A DNA stretch of 64,000 nucleotides from Saccharomycopsis phalli (lineage: Eukaryota; Ascomycota; Saccharomycetes; Ascoideales; Saccharomycopsidaceae). The notes below the pieces were generated by a model. It saw nothing but the letters and a program-made list of their open reading frames with translations. It had not been told where the DNA came from and searched no databases. Below are positions 38,163-48,026 of the stretch, piece by piece. How positions within the stretch are numbered: position 1 is the stretch's first letter; each line of letters starts with the position of its first letter. Both the position numbers and the translations under genes were made by a program. The stretch spans positions 1,116,001 to 1,180,000 of the forward strand of contig CP073216.1 of the NCBI GenBank assembly GCA_020342235.1, read 5' to 3'.

Positions 38163-38380
38163 GTAATAACAATAATATTTAATTTTGTATTCAACTATAT
38201 TGTCTCCGGCATTACGGTTGTTTGGCAAATATATCCCACTCAGGAATATCAGGCACCATTGCTGAAACCCGCAACTCTCGCATAGTTGCCTGGCCAGTAC
38301 TCTTGGGCTCAAAAGGTCAAGAACAGATATGAAGGAATTGCCAATGCTAATCCAGCCCTCTTTTCAAATGAGAAGTATAT
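38163..38380 (-). mobile_element. LINE family-1 3' end fragment
   Basis: Shares TATATTGTCTCCGGCATTACGG and the following ACTCAGGA-ATCAGGCA-CATTGCTGAAACCC stretch with 44900-45010 and 55610-55692. The segment after about 38300 resembles 37060-37140, so the copy is mosaic. An AATAATATTTA-type tail marks the 3' end on the minus strand. A duplicated block of about 32 bp (38397-38480) lies next to SEC3. Confidence 0.65.
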
Positions 38381-38584
38381 TATTAATATGTGTAAATGAC
38401 TTACTTGAAGAGGTACATTTGTAAATGACTAGAAATTTCGCAACTGACTTACTTGAAGATGCACATTTGTAAATGGACATGGCCACCATAGATATTGGCA
38501 GACGCCAAGGATATGTCATCAATTGCTCAGAGATACAAAGGAAATCTCGTATATAAAACCATACCAGATAATCTAGACTCCACC

Positions 38585-41500
38585 CTACTCCACCCTGCTA
38601 AACATCGGAAGCAAGGTGCTGCGGCTGACATCCAAGTCCACATCACGATAGTACCGCTGGCGAACGCCCTCGAGCCGCTTAAACACCAAGACGTACTCGT
38701 TTTCGACGCTCTTCCACACCTTGCGGAGCAAAGCCTCTTGGATGCCGTCGAAAAACTCGGGCTTGACCCGGACCAACAAGAGCTCCTCTGAATCGACATT
38801 ACCGCGGAAATCAGAGTCGATGCGGGTCCAGCTGGCCTGCAATGCGGCCTGGACAGACTTTCTGGAAAAATGGGCCACGAGCTTCTGGAAACTGGCGCGT
38901 GAGTATGTGTGGTTGTTGGTTGGGTTTGACCCGCCGAGGGACTCGAAGCCGTCGAGAAACTCGGTCAATTTGCCCAAGTGGTCTGCGACCAAAGACTCGA
39001 CGTAAGGCCGGAGCGAGTCCTTGTAGACTGCGGTCAAGTGCAGGCGGAACTCTGCGGCAATGTCGGTACGGGCAAATGCCTCCATGAGGTAGTGGCAGTT
39101 GCACAACACGTTGACGGGAGCCTCTGAGGCATGATCTTCGAGCGAGCGGACCAAGACGCGGTTATAGTCGGCGTACGTGGCGTCGAGGATGTCTCTGGCA
39201 GCAGAAGTAGGCTGAACTGTTCCTGCGAGCCGGAGAGACTTTTCGAGGTAGCGAACCACCTGTGGATAGAGCAACGAGGCAAACAGTACCAGAGGCATGT
39301 CAGCCAGAAGCGAGCGGCGGAGTGCTGCGGCACAAGTCTGGGACTGCTGCTGATTGTAAGTCAGCCAGATGGTTCGGAAACGAGCCAGCACTTTGCCGAG
39401 AAGGCCCTGGACAATGAAATCGTTGTGAGGCAACGGCGCAGCAGCATGGTCGAGGGCCAGTATCAAAGCCGGCACGAGCTGAGGGTTGCGGGACGCAAAG
39501 TCTGTGAGAAATCGCACTGTGGCCAGAGCCTGCTGCTGGAAAATGCGCTCGACCATGGGTCCAGCACGGGCCTCTGGATCAGGTCCCCTTGAGCCCTGGA
39601 CATACTCTGCGACACGGGTATCTGGAGGATGAGCATCTCGGTAACGGATAAAGTCGTGGGTATGACCTGTCAAGTGGAAGAAGCTGGAGAGAAAGTGCTG
39701 CTGCTGGGCAATCAGGCGCAGAAGCAAGGCGACCACGCGATACACACGGTCAAAGAGCGCGGCGGAAAAGTCCAAGTCAAACAAGTTGGCGACGGTGTTG
39801 TTTGAGAGCCGTTGTCTGGGGTCTGTTGCCGCGTTGGCACGTGTCTGCTTGTAGTCAAACAGATACCTGTACTGGAGCGGTCCGAGCATGCGAGCAAGAA
39901 GTTTGCCATTGTAGGTGACAAAGTTGTCGACGAGTGCTGAAAACGACTGGGTGAGCCGCTGCTCGTACTCGCGGACGATCTCATCGAGTCGTTGTTGGTC
40001 GACTTCTCGAGCATACAATGTGAACCCACGATACACCATGAGCCCACTAAACTGCTCGTCAATTGCATTGGCCAATGCTCCGACGTCCATATGACCGCCA
40101 GCACTATCTCCTAGCGCCTGGCGCACAAGCAAGTCGATATTCTCGCACAACTGCTCAAATTCCCGTGCCAACGTGTGTCCGAGCAAGTCCAAGAACCGCG
40201 CGCTGTACTGTTCATAAGCCTGGGTGCGTTCCGCGAGCGCACGCATGCCTTCCAAGCCGGAGTCCTGCCCGCGCACGGTGCAGAGCGCGGCGTACAAGCC
40301 GCCCAAGACAGCCTCAGCCGCGGCCACTGCGCGCGGGTCGCGGGTGATGGGCGCCTGGGCTAGGCCGCGCAAGTCGGGCGCAGTGAGGGTGACGTTGCTC
40401 AAAATGTCCTTCAAGTCGGTCCACAAGAGCTTCTTGTTGGCGGTGGCTACTTGGAGACCGCTGCTCTGCAGCTCAATGTACTCGATCTCGTCGGCAAACC
40501 CGGCCATCTCCACCTGGAACAACGTGAGCATCGGGTCGAGCTTCTCGCACTGCGAAACCGACGTGTCAATGAACCGGTCGATCTCGCCCAAGTTTGTCAG
40601 GAGGCCAATCAACGCCGCCACGCTCTCGTGCTCCGTGCGGAACAACGCCCGCGTCAACTTCCGCACCACGGCGTTGCTGTCGTCGCCAGCTGCCCATGCA
40701 ATCTCCTCAAACAACTCTTCCACGGGGGAGTGGTCCTGTGCGGTGTAGCTGGGTTCTACCACGGTGTCGTCGAAGATGGCGTGGGTCTCGATGTCTGAGT
40801 TTGACAGGGGGATGCTGTGGCTTGATTGGATCTTGCGCAATGTGCGCTGCCGTTTGATTTCGTCAATGACCACTGCGGGGTCGTCCGATGCCTGGAGACT
40901 CAGACTCTCCATAGTGGATTCTGGAGCATCCATCGACTCGGGCTCTCGCAGGTTGCGCTTCGAGACAAAGGCCACGTCAATGATGGACAGCCGGTTGGAC
41001 TTGGCGTCGGAAAAGTTGCCGACCGTGGGGGAGTCAAAGATCTTGCCGGGCGAGAGGTATCCTTTGGATGTTTCTGCTTCCAAGCCGCGGTCGTCGAGCT
41101 CGTTGAGTGTTTCCTTGAGCTGGTGCCGGCTGATTGGGAGGGGGTTCAGTGGGTCCATATTGTCTCTGTGTTCCAACTGGTTTCTATGTTCATGTTCCAA
41201 CTGGTTTCTATGTTCATGTTCCAACTGGTCTCTATGTTCACGTTCCATTTGCTCTCTTTCCATTTGCTCTCTTTCCATCTTCTCTCTTTCCATCTTCTCT
41301 CTTTCCATCTTCTCTCGTTGTATCTTCTCTCGTTCCATCTTTTCTTTTTCTCGTTCTCTTTCCATTTGCTCTCTTTGTATTTTTTCTCTTTCCCTCTCTC
41401 TCTCTCTTTCCCTCTCCATCTTCTCCCTCTTCATCTGCTCCCTCTTCATCTGTTCATGTTCAAGTCGCTCGTTTTCCATTTGCCGTCTTTCATTTTCCTT

Positions 41501-42664
41501 TTCAATCTCCTCCCTCTCTATTCTCTCCCTCTCCCTCTCCCTCTCCCTCTCCCTCTCCCTCTCCCTCTCCCTCTCCCTCTCCAATGCCTCCCTCTCAGCC
41601 TTTTCCCTCTCCTCCCTCTCCCTCTCCCTCCTCTCATCCTCCCGCAAATCCCCACTACTCAGCCGAAACGACAACTGCGGAATCTTCTTTGGACTGTCCA
41701 TCCGCATCACACTTGGCGACTTGAACGCCAACGGAGGTGCAGTCTTTTCCATCGGTGTTCTCTCCATCGGTGTTCTCTCCATCGGTGTTCTCTCCATCGG
41801 TGTTCTCTCCATCGGTGTTCTCTCCATCGGTGTTCTCTCCACCGCAGACTTCTCCATCGGCGTCCGTGGACTAACCATCCCAGGCAAATCAGTACTCAAC
41901 CCAAGCTTCGGAGGTCCCCGCGCAACAGGACTCGTAATCCCACTATAACTGCTATCCCGGTCCGCCGTCGGGCTCTTGGGCCGCTTCGGCGCCCGAGCAA
42001 CATACCCAGGAGCCACGCCTTCCGGAGAATAACGGAGCGTGGCCGGCTGGCCCTTGTTGCCTAGTGCAATGATATCGCCAAACGTCTGGAGATCAAAGTC
42101 CACCAACACAGGCAATCCGCCCTTGGTAAACTTGTTATAGATGTTGCACAAGCTCTTGAGAAACACCACCCGCTCCTTGGGAGTGTTGGTCGCCCAATAG
42201 TACGGCTTGCCAAGATTCAACAACATGCCAAACTCGCTCGTCCTGTCCACATGAACCTCGCGCAACTCCTCCAAGTTCCACGTGCGGCCAATCTGAAACG
42301 ACCCATTGGCATTCTCCCGGCCCTTGTGGAGCCGCACAGGCCCCAGCCGCTTCACCGCCAACGACAAGATCCGTGTCTTCTTGTGGCTCGAACTCAGACT
42401 TGCAGGCGGCTTCAGCGAGGGGTAGTGCGAGTCCTCGATGATCCGCACGTGCGTAATGTACGACTCATGGAGCGTCCCATCCGCTTCGTACCTTGAGAAG
42501 CAATACTGGATGAGCTTCTGCTTATCGGCCTCGTATTGCCGGGCCAAATTCACAGGATCCTGGGTTCCTGCCGTCCGCCCGCCGTGGCTCATGTGCGGGA
42601 GGTGGCCATTTATATGGAGTTCGTTGGAAAACTTTTTGATTGACTCCTTGGGAGACTCTAACAT
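38585..42664 (-). CDS. SEC3: exocyst complex subunit Sec3
   Basis: A 1,359-residue orthologue of Sec3 (S. cerevisiae 1,336), the exocyst subunit that marks sites of polarised secretion and binds PI(4,5)P2 and Rho/Cdc42 GTPases through its N-terminal PH-like domain (about residues 35-185, with QKLIQYCFSRYE and TWNLEELREVHVDRTSEF). A disordered middle has six MERTP repeats (about 276-306) and roughly 160 residues of Arg/Glu/Met-rich repeats (about 341-505). The C-terminal half (about 640-1359) is the helical exocyst Sec3 domain, including FQVEMAGFADEIEYIELQS. The ATG at 42662-42664 is used; the frame extends further upstream only through a non-ATG codon. Divergent from SAS10 across 118 bases. 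Confidence 0.94.
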   Translation of the reverse strand: MLESPKESIKKFSNELHINGHLPHMSHGGRTAGTQDPVNLARQYEADKQKLIQYCFSRYEADGTLHESYITHVRIIEDSHYPSLKPPASLSSSHKKTRILSLAVKRLGPVRLHKGRENANGSFQIGRTWNLEELREVHVDRTSEFGMLLNLGKPYYWATNTPKERVVFLKSLCNIYNKFTKGGLPVLVDFDLQTFGDIIALGNKGQPATLRYSPEGVAPGYVARAPKRPKSPTADRDSSYSGITSPVARGPPKLGLSTDLPGMVSPRTPMEKSAVERTPMERTPMERTPMERTPMERTPMERTPMEKTAPPLAFKSPSVMRMDSPKKIPQLSFRLSSGDLREDERREREREEREKAEREALERERERERERERERERERERIEREEIEKENERRQMENERLEHEQMKREQMKREKMEREREREREREKIQREQMEREREKEKMEREKIQREKMEREKMEREKMEREQMEREQMEREHRDQLEHEHRNQLEHEHRNQLEHRDNMDPLNPLPISRHQLKETLNELDDRGLEAETSKGYLSPGKIFDSPTVGNFSDAKSNRLSIIDVAFVSKRNLREPESMDAPESTMESLSLQASDDPAVVIDEIKRQRTLRKIQSSHSIPLSNSDIETHAIFDDTVVEPSYTAQDHSPVEELFEEIAWAAGDDSNAVVRKLTRALFRTEHESVAALIGLLTNLGEIDRFIDTSVSQCEKLDPMLTLFQVEMAGFADEIEYIELQSSGLQVATANKKLLWTDLKDILSNVTLTAPDLRGLAQAPITRDPRAVAAAEAVLGGLYAALCTVRGQDSGLEGMRALAERTQAYEQYSARFLDLLGHTLAREFEQLCENIDLLVRQALGDSAGGHMDVGALANAIDEQFSGLMVYRGFTLYAREVDQQRLDEIVREYEQRLTQSFSALVDNFVTYNGKLLARMLGPLQYRYLFDYKQTRANAATDPRQRLSNNTVANLFDLDFSAALFDRVYRVVALLLRLIAQQQHFLSSFFHLTGHTHDFIRYRDAHPPDTRVAEYVQGSRGPDPEARAGPMVERIFQQQALATVRFLTDFASRNPQLVPALILALDHAAAPLPHNDFIVQGLLGKVLARFRTIWLTYNQQQSQTCAAALRRSLLADMPLVLFASLLYPQVVRYLEKSLRLAGTVQPTSAARDILDATYADYNRVLVRSLEDHASEAPVNVLCNCHYLMEAFARTDIAAEFRLHLTAVYKDSLRPYVESLVADHLGKLTEFLDGFESLGGSNPTNNHTYSRASFQKLVAHFSRKSVQAALQASWTRIDSDFRGNVDSEELLLVRVKPEFFDGIQEALLRKVWKSVENEYVLVFKRLEGVRQRYYRDVDLDVSRSTLLPMFSRVE
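41150..41640 (-). repeat. Arg/Glu/Met-rich coding repeats in SEC3
   Basis: Repeated MERE/KMEREK-type codons and a perfect CCCTCT (plus-strand) hexanucleotide run near 41520-41580 encoding ER dipeptides. On the plus strand it generates long false Ser/Leu-rich frames. Confidence 0.93.
41746..41835 (-). repeat. 15-bp coding repeat (MERTP x6) in SEC3
   Basis: Six copies of TCTCCATCGGTGTTC (plus strand), encoding MERTP on the gene strand; Thr-Pro could be kinase sites (inference). Confidence 0.95.
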
Positions 42665-42782
42665 GGTAGTGTGTTGTGGGAAGTCACCGACATTAGTTGG
42701 TGAGTCACGTGACACCAGTGTTTTGTCACGTGTGCGAGTGAGATGAGAATTTTTTTTTTTTTATCTTGGCATTGCATACAAC
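42665..42782. promoter_or_regulatory. 118-bp bidirectional promoter SEC3/SAS10 with two CACGTG boxes
   Basis: Only 118 bases separate the two start codons. Perfect CACGTG E-boxes lie at 42706-42711 and 42727-42732, 21 bases apart (two helical turns), the type bound by Cbf1 or other bHLH factors. A poly-T run lies nearer SAS10. Confidence 0.65.
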
Positions 42783-44411
42783 ATGGATGAGCTAGATGAA
42801 GTGACAAAGTTTCATGAGGACCGGTTGGGAGACGATCATGTGAGTGCAAAAGAGGATACAAGTGATGAGGAAGAAGTCATGGGCATGGACGAAGAGTCCG
42901 ACGAGGAACCGCAGGAAGAGGACGACGAGAAATGGGGCAAGGACAATTATTACGGCGGAGACGACTTGGATCAGATTGATAACAAAGAAGAGGCCGAGAG
43001 ACTTGTCCAGGAGTCGATCCGCATGCAAAAGAAGCATGCAGAGGAATTGAACATGGACGATTACATGGACGAGGAAATGTACGGCGAGTGGGAAAAGGGT
43101 TCCCACCAGCAAGAGGAAAAGGCCAAGTTGGCGAGTATTCAGAACTACGCAAAGTTGGACCGCTCGCTGCAGGCGCAATTCATCAAGAGTCGGTTCCCCG
43201 AGTTTTATCCATTGTGGCTGGAGTTTGTCGAATTGTACCAGGGCGAGTTTTCCCGGCTCCAGAGCCAGGTTCGCACTGGGGTGTACAAAGTGAAGTTTAT
43301 GGCGTTGTCGAGTTATCTTGGGGCTATTTTGAATTATGTGAATATTCTCTTGGGCGAGATCCAGCAGGATGAGGATGTGAGTATGAAGGATCATCCGATA
43401 ATGGAGACGATATTGAGTTGTCGTGAAGTATGGCGGCAGGCTAGTGAGATAGGTGGAAGGGAGGGGGAGGGAGGAGTGGAGGAGGGAGGAGTGGAAAAAG
43501 TGGAGGGAGAAGTGGAAAAAGTGGAGGGAGAAGTGGAAAAAGTGGAGGGAGAAGTAGAAGATGAAGAAGATGAGGTGGAAGATGAAGAAGACGAAGAAGA
43601 AGACGAAGAAGAAGACGAAGAAGAAGACGAAGAAGAAGACGAAGACGAACTCGAATCCAAAGACAAAGACAACGATCTTACTAGAGAACTAGAAAAACGT
43701 ACCCGGATACAACAATCATTGGCCAAAAAGTCACACCACACCACAGGCAACGACTACATCGAAGCATCATTGGCCGAAGACGAATTACAAGAAAAACAAA
43801 AGCGAAAGAAATCGTTGCGCTTCTACACCTCCAAAATCGACCAGCAAGCCAACAAACGTGACATGCGGTTCAATGGAGACGACGACTTGCCATACAAAGA
43901 ACGGTTGTTTGAAAGACAGCAACGGTTGGTGGAGGAGGCCAGACAACGCGGTTTGGACAAGTCCGACGAGACCACAAATCTTGGAAGTGACGAGCCAACC
44001 AATCTTGAAAATAACGGGCCAGATGACCACGTCCCTCATGAGACGTTTGACGACTACTACAACTCGGTAAAGTTTGCCCGACAGGATAAGAAACGGGCAC
44101 GTGCCGAGAACCACAAGGCCATTGTCAAGGCAGCAAAGGAAGGCAAGCTTGCGGAAATTGCCCAGGACGAGTCCATTGGCGAAGATGGAAAGCGGGCAAT
44201 CAACTACCAGATTTTGAAAAACAAGGGATTGACTGCCAAGCGCAAGAAGGAGAACCAGAATTCCCGGGTCAAGAAGCGGATGCAGTATGAAAAGGCCCAG
44301 AAGAAATTGAAGTCGGTGCGGCAAGTGTACAAGGGCCAGCAGGGAGTTTATGGAGGAGAGAGTACTGGTATCAAAAAGAACTTGACTAGAAGTGTCAAGT
44401 TTAAGAATTAG
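42783..44411 (+). CDS. SAS10: SSU processome protein Sas10 (Utp3)
   Basis: A 542-residue orthologue of Sas10/Utp3, a component of the U3 snoRNP-containing small-subunit processome that processes 18S rRNA in the nucleolus. The N terminus is acidic. A Sas10/Utp3/C1D domain occupies about residues 115-215 (FPEFYPLWLEFVELYQGEFSRL). An expanded acidic repeat region follows (about 219-293, EVEKVEG repeats then EEDEEED). The Sas10 C-terminal domain (about 465-542) has the diagnostic ending AINYQILKNKGLTAKRKKE, then NSRVKKRMQYEKAQKKL and QGVYGGESTGIKKNL. The gene for its RNA partner U3 lies in the same window at 59751. Confidence 0.95.
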   Translation: MDELDEVTKFHEDRLGDDHVSAKEDTSDEEEVMGMDEESDEEPQEEDDEKWGKDNYYGGDDLDQIDNKEEAERLVQESIRMQKKHAEELNMDDYMDEEMYGEWEKGSHQQEEKAKLASIQNYAKLDRSLQAQFIKSRFPEFYPLWLEFVELYQGEFSRLQSQVRTGVYKVKFMALSSYLGAILNYVNILLGEIQQDEDVSMKDHPIMETILSCREVWRQASEIGGREGEGGVEEGGVEKVEGEVEKVEGEVEKVEGEVEDEEDEVEDEEDEEEDEEEDEEEDEEEDEDELESKDKDNDLTRELEKRTRIQQSLAKKSHHTTGNDYIEASLAEDELQEKQKRKKSLRFYTSKIDQQANKRDMRFNGDDDLPYKERLFERQQRLVEEARQRGLDKSDETTNLGSDEPTNLENNGPDDHVPHETFDDYYNSVKFARQDKKRARAENHKAIVKAAKEGKLAEIAQDESIGEDGKRAINYQILKNKGLTAKRKKENQNSRVKKRMQYEKAQKKLKSVRQVYKGQQGVYGGESTGIKKNLTRSVKFKN

Positions 44412-44654
44412 AGTGGTGTGATGTTACCATTGGTATGAAGAAAGGGCACTTGGACTAGACGGTATGGATGCAGCTGGCGTATAAATTGGCCGGGTCATTT
44501 AGCAGTGTTTATGGTATCTAGATTGTAATGCTAGTGTACAGTTGTATTGGAGTTGTATACTGGTAGTGACAGAATAGATTCACAAGCCTCAGAATCGAGA
44601 TAGGCTGAGAATCAAGTTTAACATGATCAAATCAAGGACAGTCATCCAAATCAA
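44412..44654. other. SAS10 3' flank, nothing recognised
   Basis: A/T-rich non-coding sequence up to the LINE fragment. Confidence 0.5.
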
Positions 44655-45240
44655 TATACAATAATAATAATAATAGTTATTTTTGTGTATTAAAAAAGGT
44701 TTGCATTTCTTTCTGAAGATACACCAGTCCTTTAGTTTTCACATGCTTCTTGGGTACGCACCATTTCCACTTCTTTACCGCAATTATACTAGTCTTTTAT
44801 CAATCGTGCTCGTCTTTGACAATTGTGCTTCTTCCTGAAATCACCAGTTTGAAGATATGAACTAAGACCTATTGGGATTAGTTCTTCTCTGACGAAAGGC
44901 TATTTCATTACATTTTATATTTAGCTATATATTGTCTCTGGCATTACGGTTATTCGACAAATATATCTTCACTCAGGAGCATCAGGCATCATTGCTGAAA
45001 CCCACAACTCTCGAATAGTAGTATGGGCTAAACTCAATTTGGGCAGATTTGTCAATTCCAGTACTTGAGGTTTGTGAGCCTGGTTCCTTGCCAAATTTCA
45101 TTAAAAGGAGTGAATCAACATCTTTTGCACTTTGGGTCTTCATTGCCAAATAGTTTGAGCAACGAGTCCGCGAGGCTTTTTCCACTGACTATCTGTGATG
45201 CCAAACTGAGGATTGCCTTGGGGTCTACAAACGCTCCGTA
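44655..45240 (-). mobile_element. decayed LINE family-1 3' end with ORF remnant
   Basis: On the minus strand the remnant encodes GPKAILSLASQ-like sequence (here DPKAILSLASQIVSGKSL), then LLKLFGNEDPKCKRC. This matches the fuller copy at 56193-56774 almost residue for residue. The frame is then broken by a deletion that removes the His and last Cys of the zinc knuckle. A 3' UTR block (TATATTGTCTCTGGCATTACGG) and an ATT-triplet tail near 44660 follow, separated by about 195 bases of extra sequence. Confidence 0.75.
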
Positions 45241-46213
45241 AGGAGAATCAATATACAAGAGATGTGAAATGTAATCTGAATAGTCGCACACCAAACTGTA
45301 AACAACTAGCATACAAGTTGATGGAATACTTGATATATTCGCATATCGGCTCACAGAATCCTATATTTAGCGAGTAGCTTTGTTGCTAAAATACAGAAAT
45401 GTCTCACAAGAGGCTTCACAATCATGCACGTTTATTGCCAAACGGAAATCTGTCAAAGTGGCATGGGGATGAAAAAACCAAGAAGAATTTTATTGCAATA
45501 CAATCCGACGGTGGGATTGTAAGGCCAAGAAACTACATTGGATGACTTTGGCAAATTGGTGCAGTTTAAGCTGGTTGTTGACCAAGATTACTAGAATTAT
45601 GCAGGGAAAAGCTGTCTTTATAGTGTGGAGTTGTGAATACTCGGCTGATTAATTTGGAATTCAATGTGAATTTTGGAGAGAATTGGGACTCGAGTTTTAC
45701 GGAATAGTTTACAATGAGGCATTGGCAACGGCATTGCATTGGCAAGTGTCTAATTCTGTAATTGTGTCCTTTGTCATTTATTATGTCCTTTGTCATTTAT
45801 TATGTCCTTGAAATTATTATGCCCTTGAAATTATTATGCCCTTTATTATGCCTATGCCCTTTATACCCTTATTCGTCTCATGTCCTGTCAATGTATCACG
45901 TGATCTACTACCAACTGATGGCATAATCAGCCATGCTGGAAAATTGATGAAATCAAATCCAACCAATAATCAACACTGTACAGTAAATTTATACAGTAGT
46001 TTCTACAGCTTCTCAACAAGGATGAAAAGTGGCCCATATTCGTAGATGGGCTTTATGCAATGCACAAGTTGCCAAACGGTAATCCCTGCTCCATTGTTCC
46101 CAGAAGCCAGGCGGATACTTACATTTTACATATTCTGGAACGTGCACCAAGTCCATTACACGATTAAACAAGACACGTGGGATTTCATACGTCGTATACT
46201 CGTTGCTAGCACA
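45241..46213. other. intergenic, short repeats only
   Basis: No gene seen. Two 19-bp TGTCCTTTGTCATTTATTA units and two 17-bp TGCCCTTGAAATTATTA units lie at about 45770-45840. The ADH terminator must lie at the right end. Confidence 0.6.
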
Positions 46214-47395
46214 CTACTTGGAGTTGTCCAAGACATATCTGCCGACAATCTTGCCCTCCTCCATCAACTTGTAAACATCTGGCAACTGGCTCAACCCCAC
46301 CACTGTGATTGGCGAGGCAACAAGGCCGCGGTTGAAAAAGTCAATGGCCTCTCTGGTGTCGGCACGGTTGCCCACATACGACCCGACAATGTTGATTGAC
46401 TTGACCACATGGCTAAACACGTCAGACTGCACCACGGCATCGGCAGGCAAGCCGACCAAGACCACCGATCCCGTTGGACGGACGTACTCGACAGAAGCCT
46501 GCATTGCCTTTGGCGATACAGACACGTTGATGACTCCGTGTGGCCCGCCGCCGGTGACTTCTTGGACAGCTGCCACCAAGTCGCTGGTCTTGGTGAAGTC
46601 GACAAACGCCTCTGCGCCCAACAGCTTGACCTTCTCGCCCTTTTCGGCGCCGCCGTCGATTCCCACCACCCGGAACCCCATGGCCTTGGCGTACTGCACG
46701 GCCAAGGTGCCCAATCCGCCGCCGGCTCCGGAGACTGCCACCCAATTTCCCTGCTGGAGGTTGGCGGACTTCAATGCCTTGTAGACCGTGACGCCGGCAC
46801 ACAAGATCGGCGACACGCCCTTCAAGTCGGTCCCTTGCGGGATCTTGGCGGCCTGGATGGCGTCGGCGGTGGCATACTGCTGGAACGATCCGTCGTGGGT
46901 GTATCCGGACAAGTCGGCCTTGGAGCAGTTGGACTCGTGGCCCTGCTCACAGTACTCGCAGGCCTGGCACGAGCCATTCAACCACTTGATGCCGGCCAAG
47001 TCGCCGACCTTGAAGTCAGTGACAGCCTCGCCCACGGCCACAACGACCCCGGCGCCTTCATGGCCGCCGACCAATGGAAGCTTGGTAGGCAACGGCCAGT
47101 CGCCCTTCCAGGCGTGCAAGTCTGTGTGGCACACCCCAGAGTACTTGACGTTCACGAGGATCTCGTTTGGCTTTGGCTGCGGCACAGGGATGTCCTTGTA
47201 CTGCAACGGGCCGCCGTTGGTCTCAAAGACAATGGCCTTTTGTGTAGAAGGAATCGCCATTCGAGCGAGCGCCGACACAGAAAACAACCGCAATTGCGCC
47301 AGCTTCATCGTGCCAAGGTGTGTGGTCCGGCCAAGTCTTGTGGCCTGGCCAAGTCTTGCGGCCTGGCCAATTCTTGTAGCTTGAGAGAAAATCAT
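46214..47395 (-). CDS. ADH3: zinc alcohol dehydrogenase, probably mitochondrial (Adh3-like)
   Basis: A 393-residue medium-chain zinc-dependent alcohol dehydrogenase interconverting ethanol and acetaldehyde with NAD. The catalytic domain is very close to yeast Adh1/Adh3. The catalytic zinc Cys is in [11 protein letters not shown] and the zinc His in GGHEGAG; the four-Cys structural zinc site is in [15 protein letters not shown]; the Rossmann loop is [15 protein letters not shown]. Compared with cytosolic Adh1 there are 45 extra N-terminal residues rich in Arg, Ser, Ala and Thr and lacking acidic residues, a mitochondrial presequence. Three in-frame ATGs are possible: residue 1, residue 30 ([16 protein letters not shown], itself an amphipathic presequence) and residue 46 ([12 protein letters not shown], the cytosolic-type start). 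Dual targeting is therefore possible. Confidence 0.88.
   Translation of the reverse strand: MIFSQATRIGQAARLGQATRLGRTTHLGTMKLAQLRLFSVSALARMAIPSTQKAIVFETNGGPLQYKDIPVPQPKPNEILVNVKYSGVCHTDLHAWKGDWPLPTKLPLVGGHEGAGVVVAVGEAVTDFKVGDLAGIKWLNGSCQACEYCEQGHESNCSKADLSGYTHDGSFQQYATADAIQAAKIPQGTDLKGVSPILCAGVTVYKALKSANLQQGNWVAVSGAGGGLGTLAVQYAKAMGFRVVGIDGGAEKGEKVKLLGAEAFVDFTKTSDLVAAVQEVTGGGPHGVINVSVSPKAMQASVEYVRPTGSVVLVGLPADAVVQSDVFSHVVKSINIVGSYVGNRADTREAIDFFNRGLVASPITVVGLSQLPDVYKLMEEGKIVGRYVLDNSK
47323..47385 (-). repeat. 18-bp coding repeat forming the ADH presequence
   Basis: On the gene strand CAAGACTTGGCCAGGCCA-type units repeat about 3.5 times, encoding (A/T)R(I/L)GQA. Confidence 0.88.
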
Positions 47396-47615
47396 ATCAA
47401 AAGAGAAGTTGTAAACAAAATGTCTGAAACCGCTGGCTTTTATAAGCGCCTAGGAGGCCACCCGGATACCTGCATCATAATGCTCTGTCCGGCTCCCCGC
47501 CAAAACAAGATCCCGCGTCCTCGGGGTCGCGCAGTGATGCCCCGCGGCACGTGGCAGACAAGTCTCCCGTTTGCACGGGTATTCCATCAAACTGAGGGGT
47601 TGGTCAAACGGAAAC
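47396..47615 (-). promoter_or_regulatory. ADH promoter region
   Basis: 220 bases between the RSA1-like stop and the ADH ATG, unusually G/C-rich for this genome. It contains CCCCGC/GCGGGG and CCTCGGGG words that resemble Mig1-type glucose-repression sites, plus CACGTG at 47550-47555. Binding is inferred only. Confidence 0.35.
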
Positions 47616-48026
47616 CTAATCTAAATATTTGTGTTTCATCAAATCGCTGACAAACTCAATGATCTCCCTGTTGACCGGAGCCTGCTGCCGGTCAATTAGC
47701 TTCTGAATAAACTTGCCACTGCGGTAATACTTGTTTGGAACAAACGTCTCCACCCCAGCTACCTTCATGACCTGCCCTCCACCCACGCTCTTACTGGGAA
47801 CCGTGGTCACGTGAGTGTCTCGCGGGGCAAATGCGGGCATGTTCCGACGGGCCTTGGTCGGGTAATTCTTGCGTCGCTGGGCGATCCATTCTTGAATGTC
47901 TTCGGGGGTGTCTAGGACAATATTAGTGCCAAATACAGGAACAGGAACGGACTTCTTGGCCTTGACCGGCTCAGCCTGTGTATTTGGAAGGTGTGTTGGA
48001 AGCTCAAATGGATGCTGGTCTGCCAT
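47616..48026 (-). CDS. RSA1: small NUFIP-domain protein, Rsa1-like
   Basis: A 136-residue protein with a NUFIP1-type motif at about residues 38-66 (LDTPEDIQEWIAQRRKNYPT), the segment by which Rsa1/NUFIP binds Snu13/15.5K during box C/D snoRNP assembly with the R2TP/Hsp90 machinery. The C-terminal 40 residues (FIQKLIDRQQAPVNREIIEF, then VSDLMKHKYLD) form a likely helix pair. S. cerevisiae Rsa1 is 381 residues, so this is a reduced form or a distinct family member; the symbol is tentative. Start ATG at 48024-48026. It is divergent from MPC1 across 164 bases and upstream of ADH in tandem. Confidence 0.7.
   Translation of the reverse strand: MADQHPFELPTHLPNTQAEPVKAKKSVPVPVFGTNIVLDTPEDIQEWIAQRRKNYPTKARRNMPAFAPRDTHVTTVPSKSVGGGQVMKVAGVETFVPNKYYRSGKFIQKLIDRQQAPVNREIIEFVSDLMKHKYLD

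Noticed and set aside
40764-42064. Two overlapping plus-strand frames of about 400 codons opposite SEC3
   Set aside because: They are the reverse reading of the Arg/Glu repeat region and read as Ser/Leu or Phe/Leu repeats; SEC3 is clearly the real gene.
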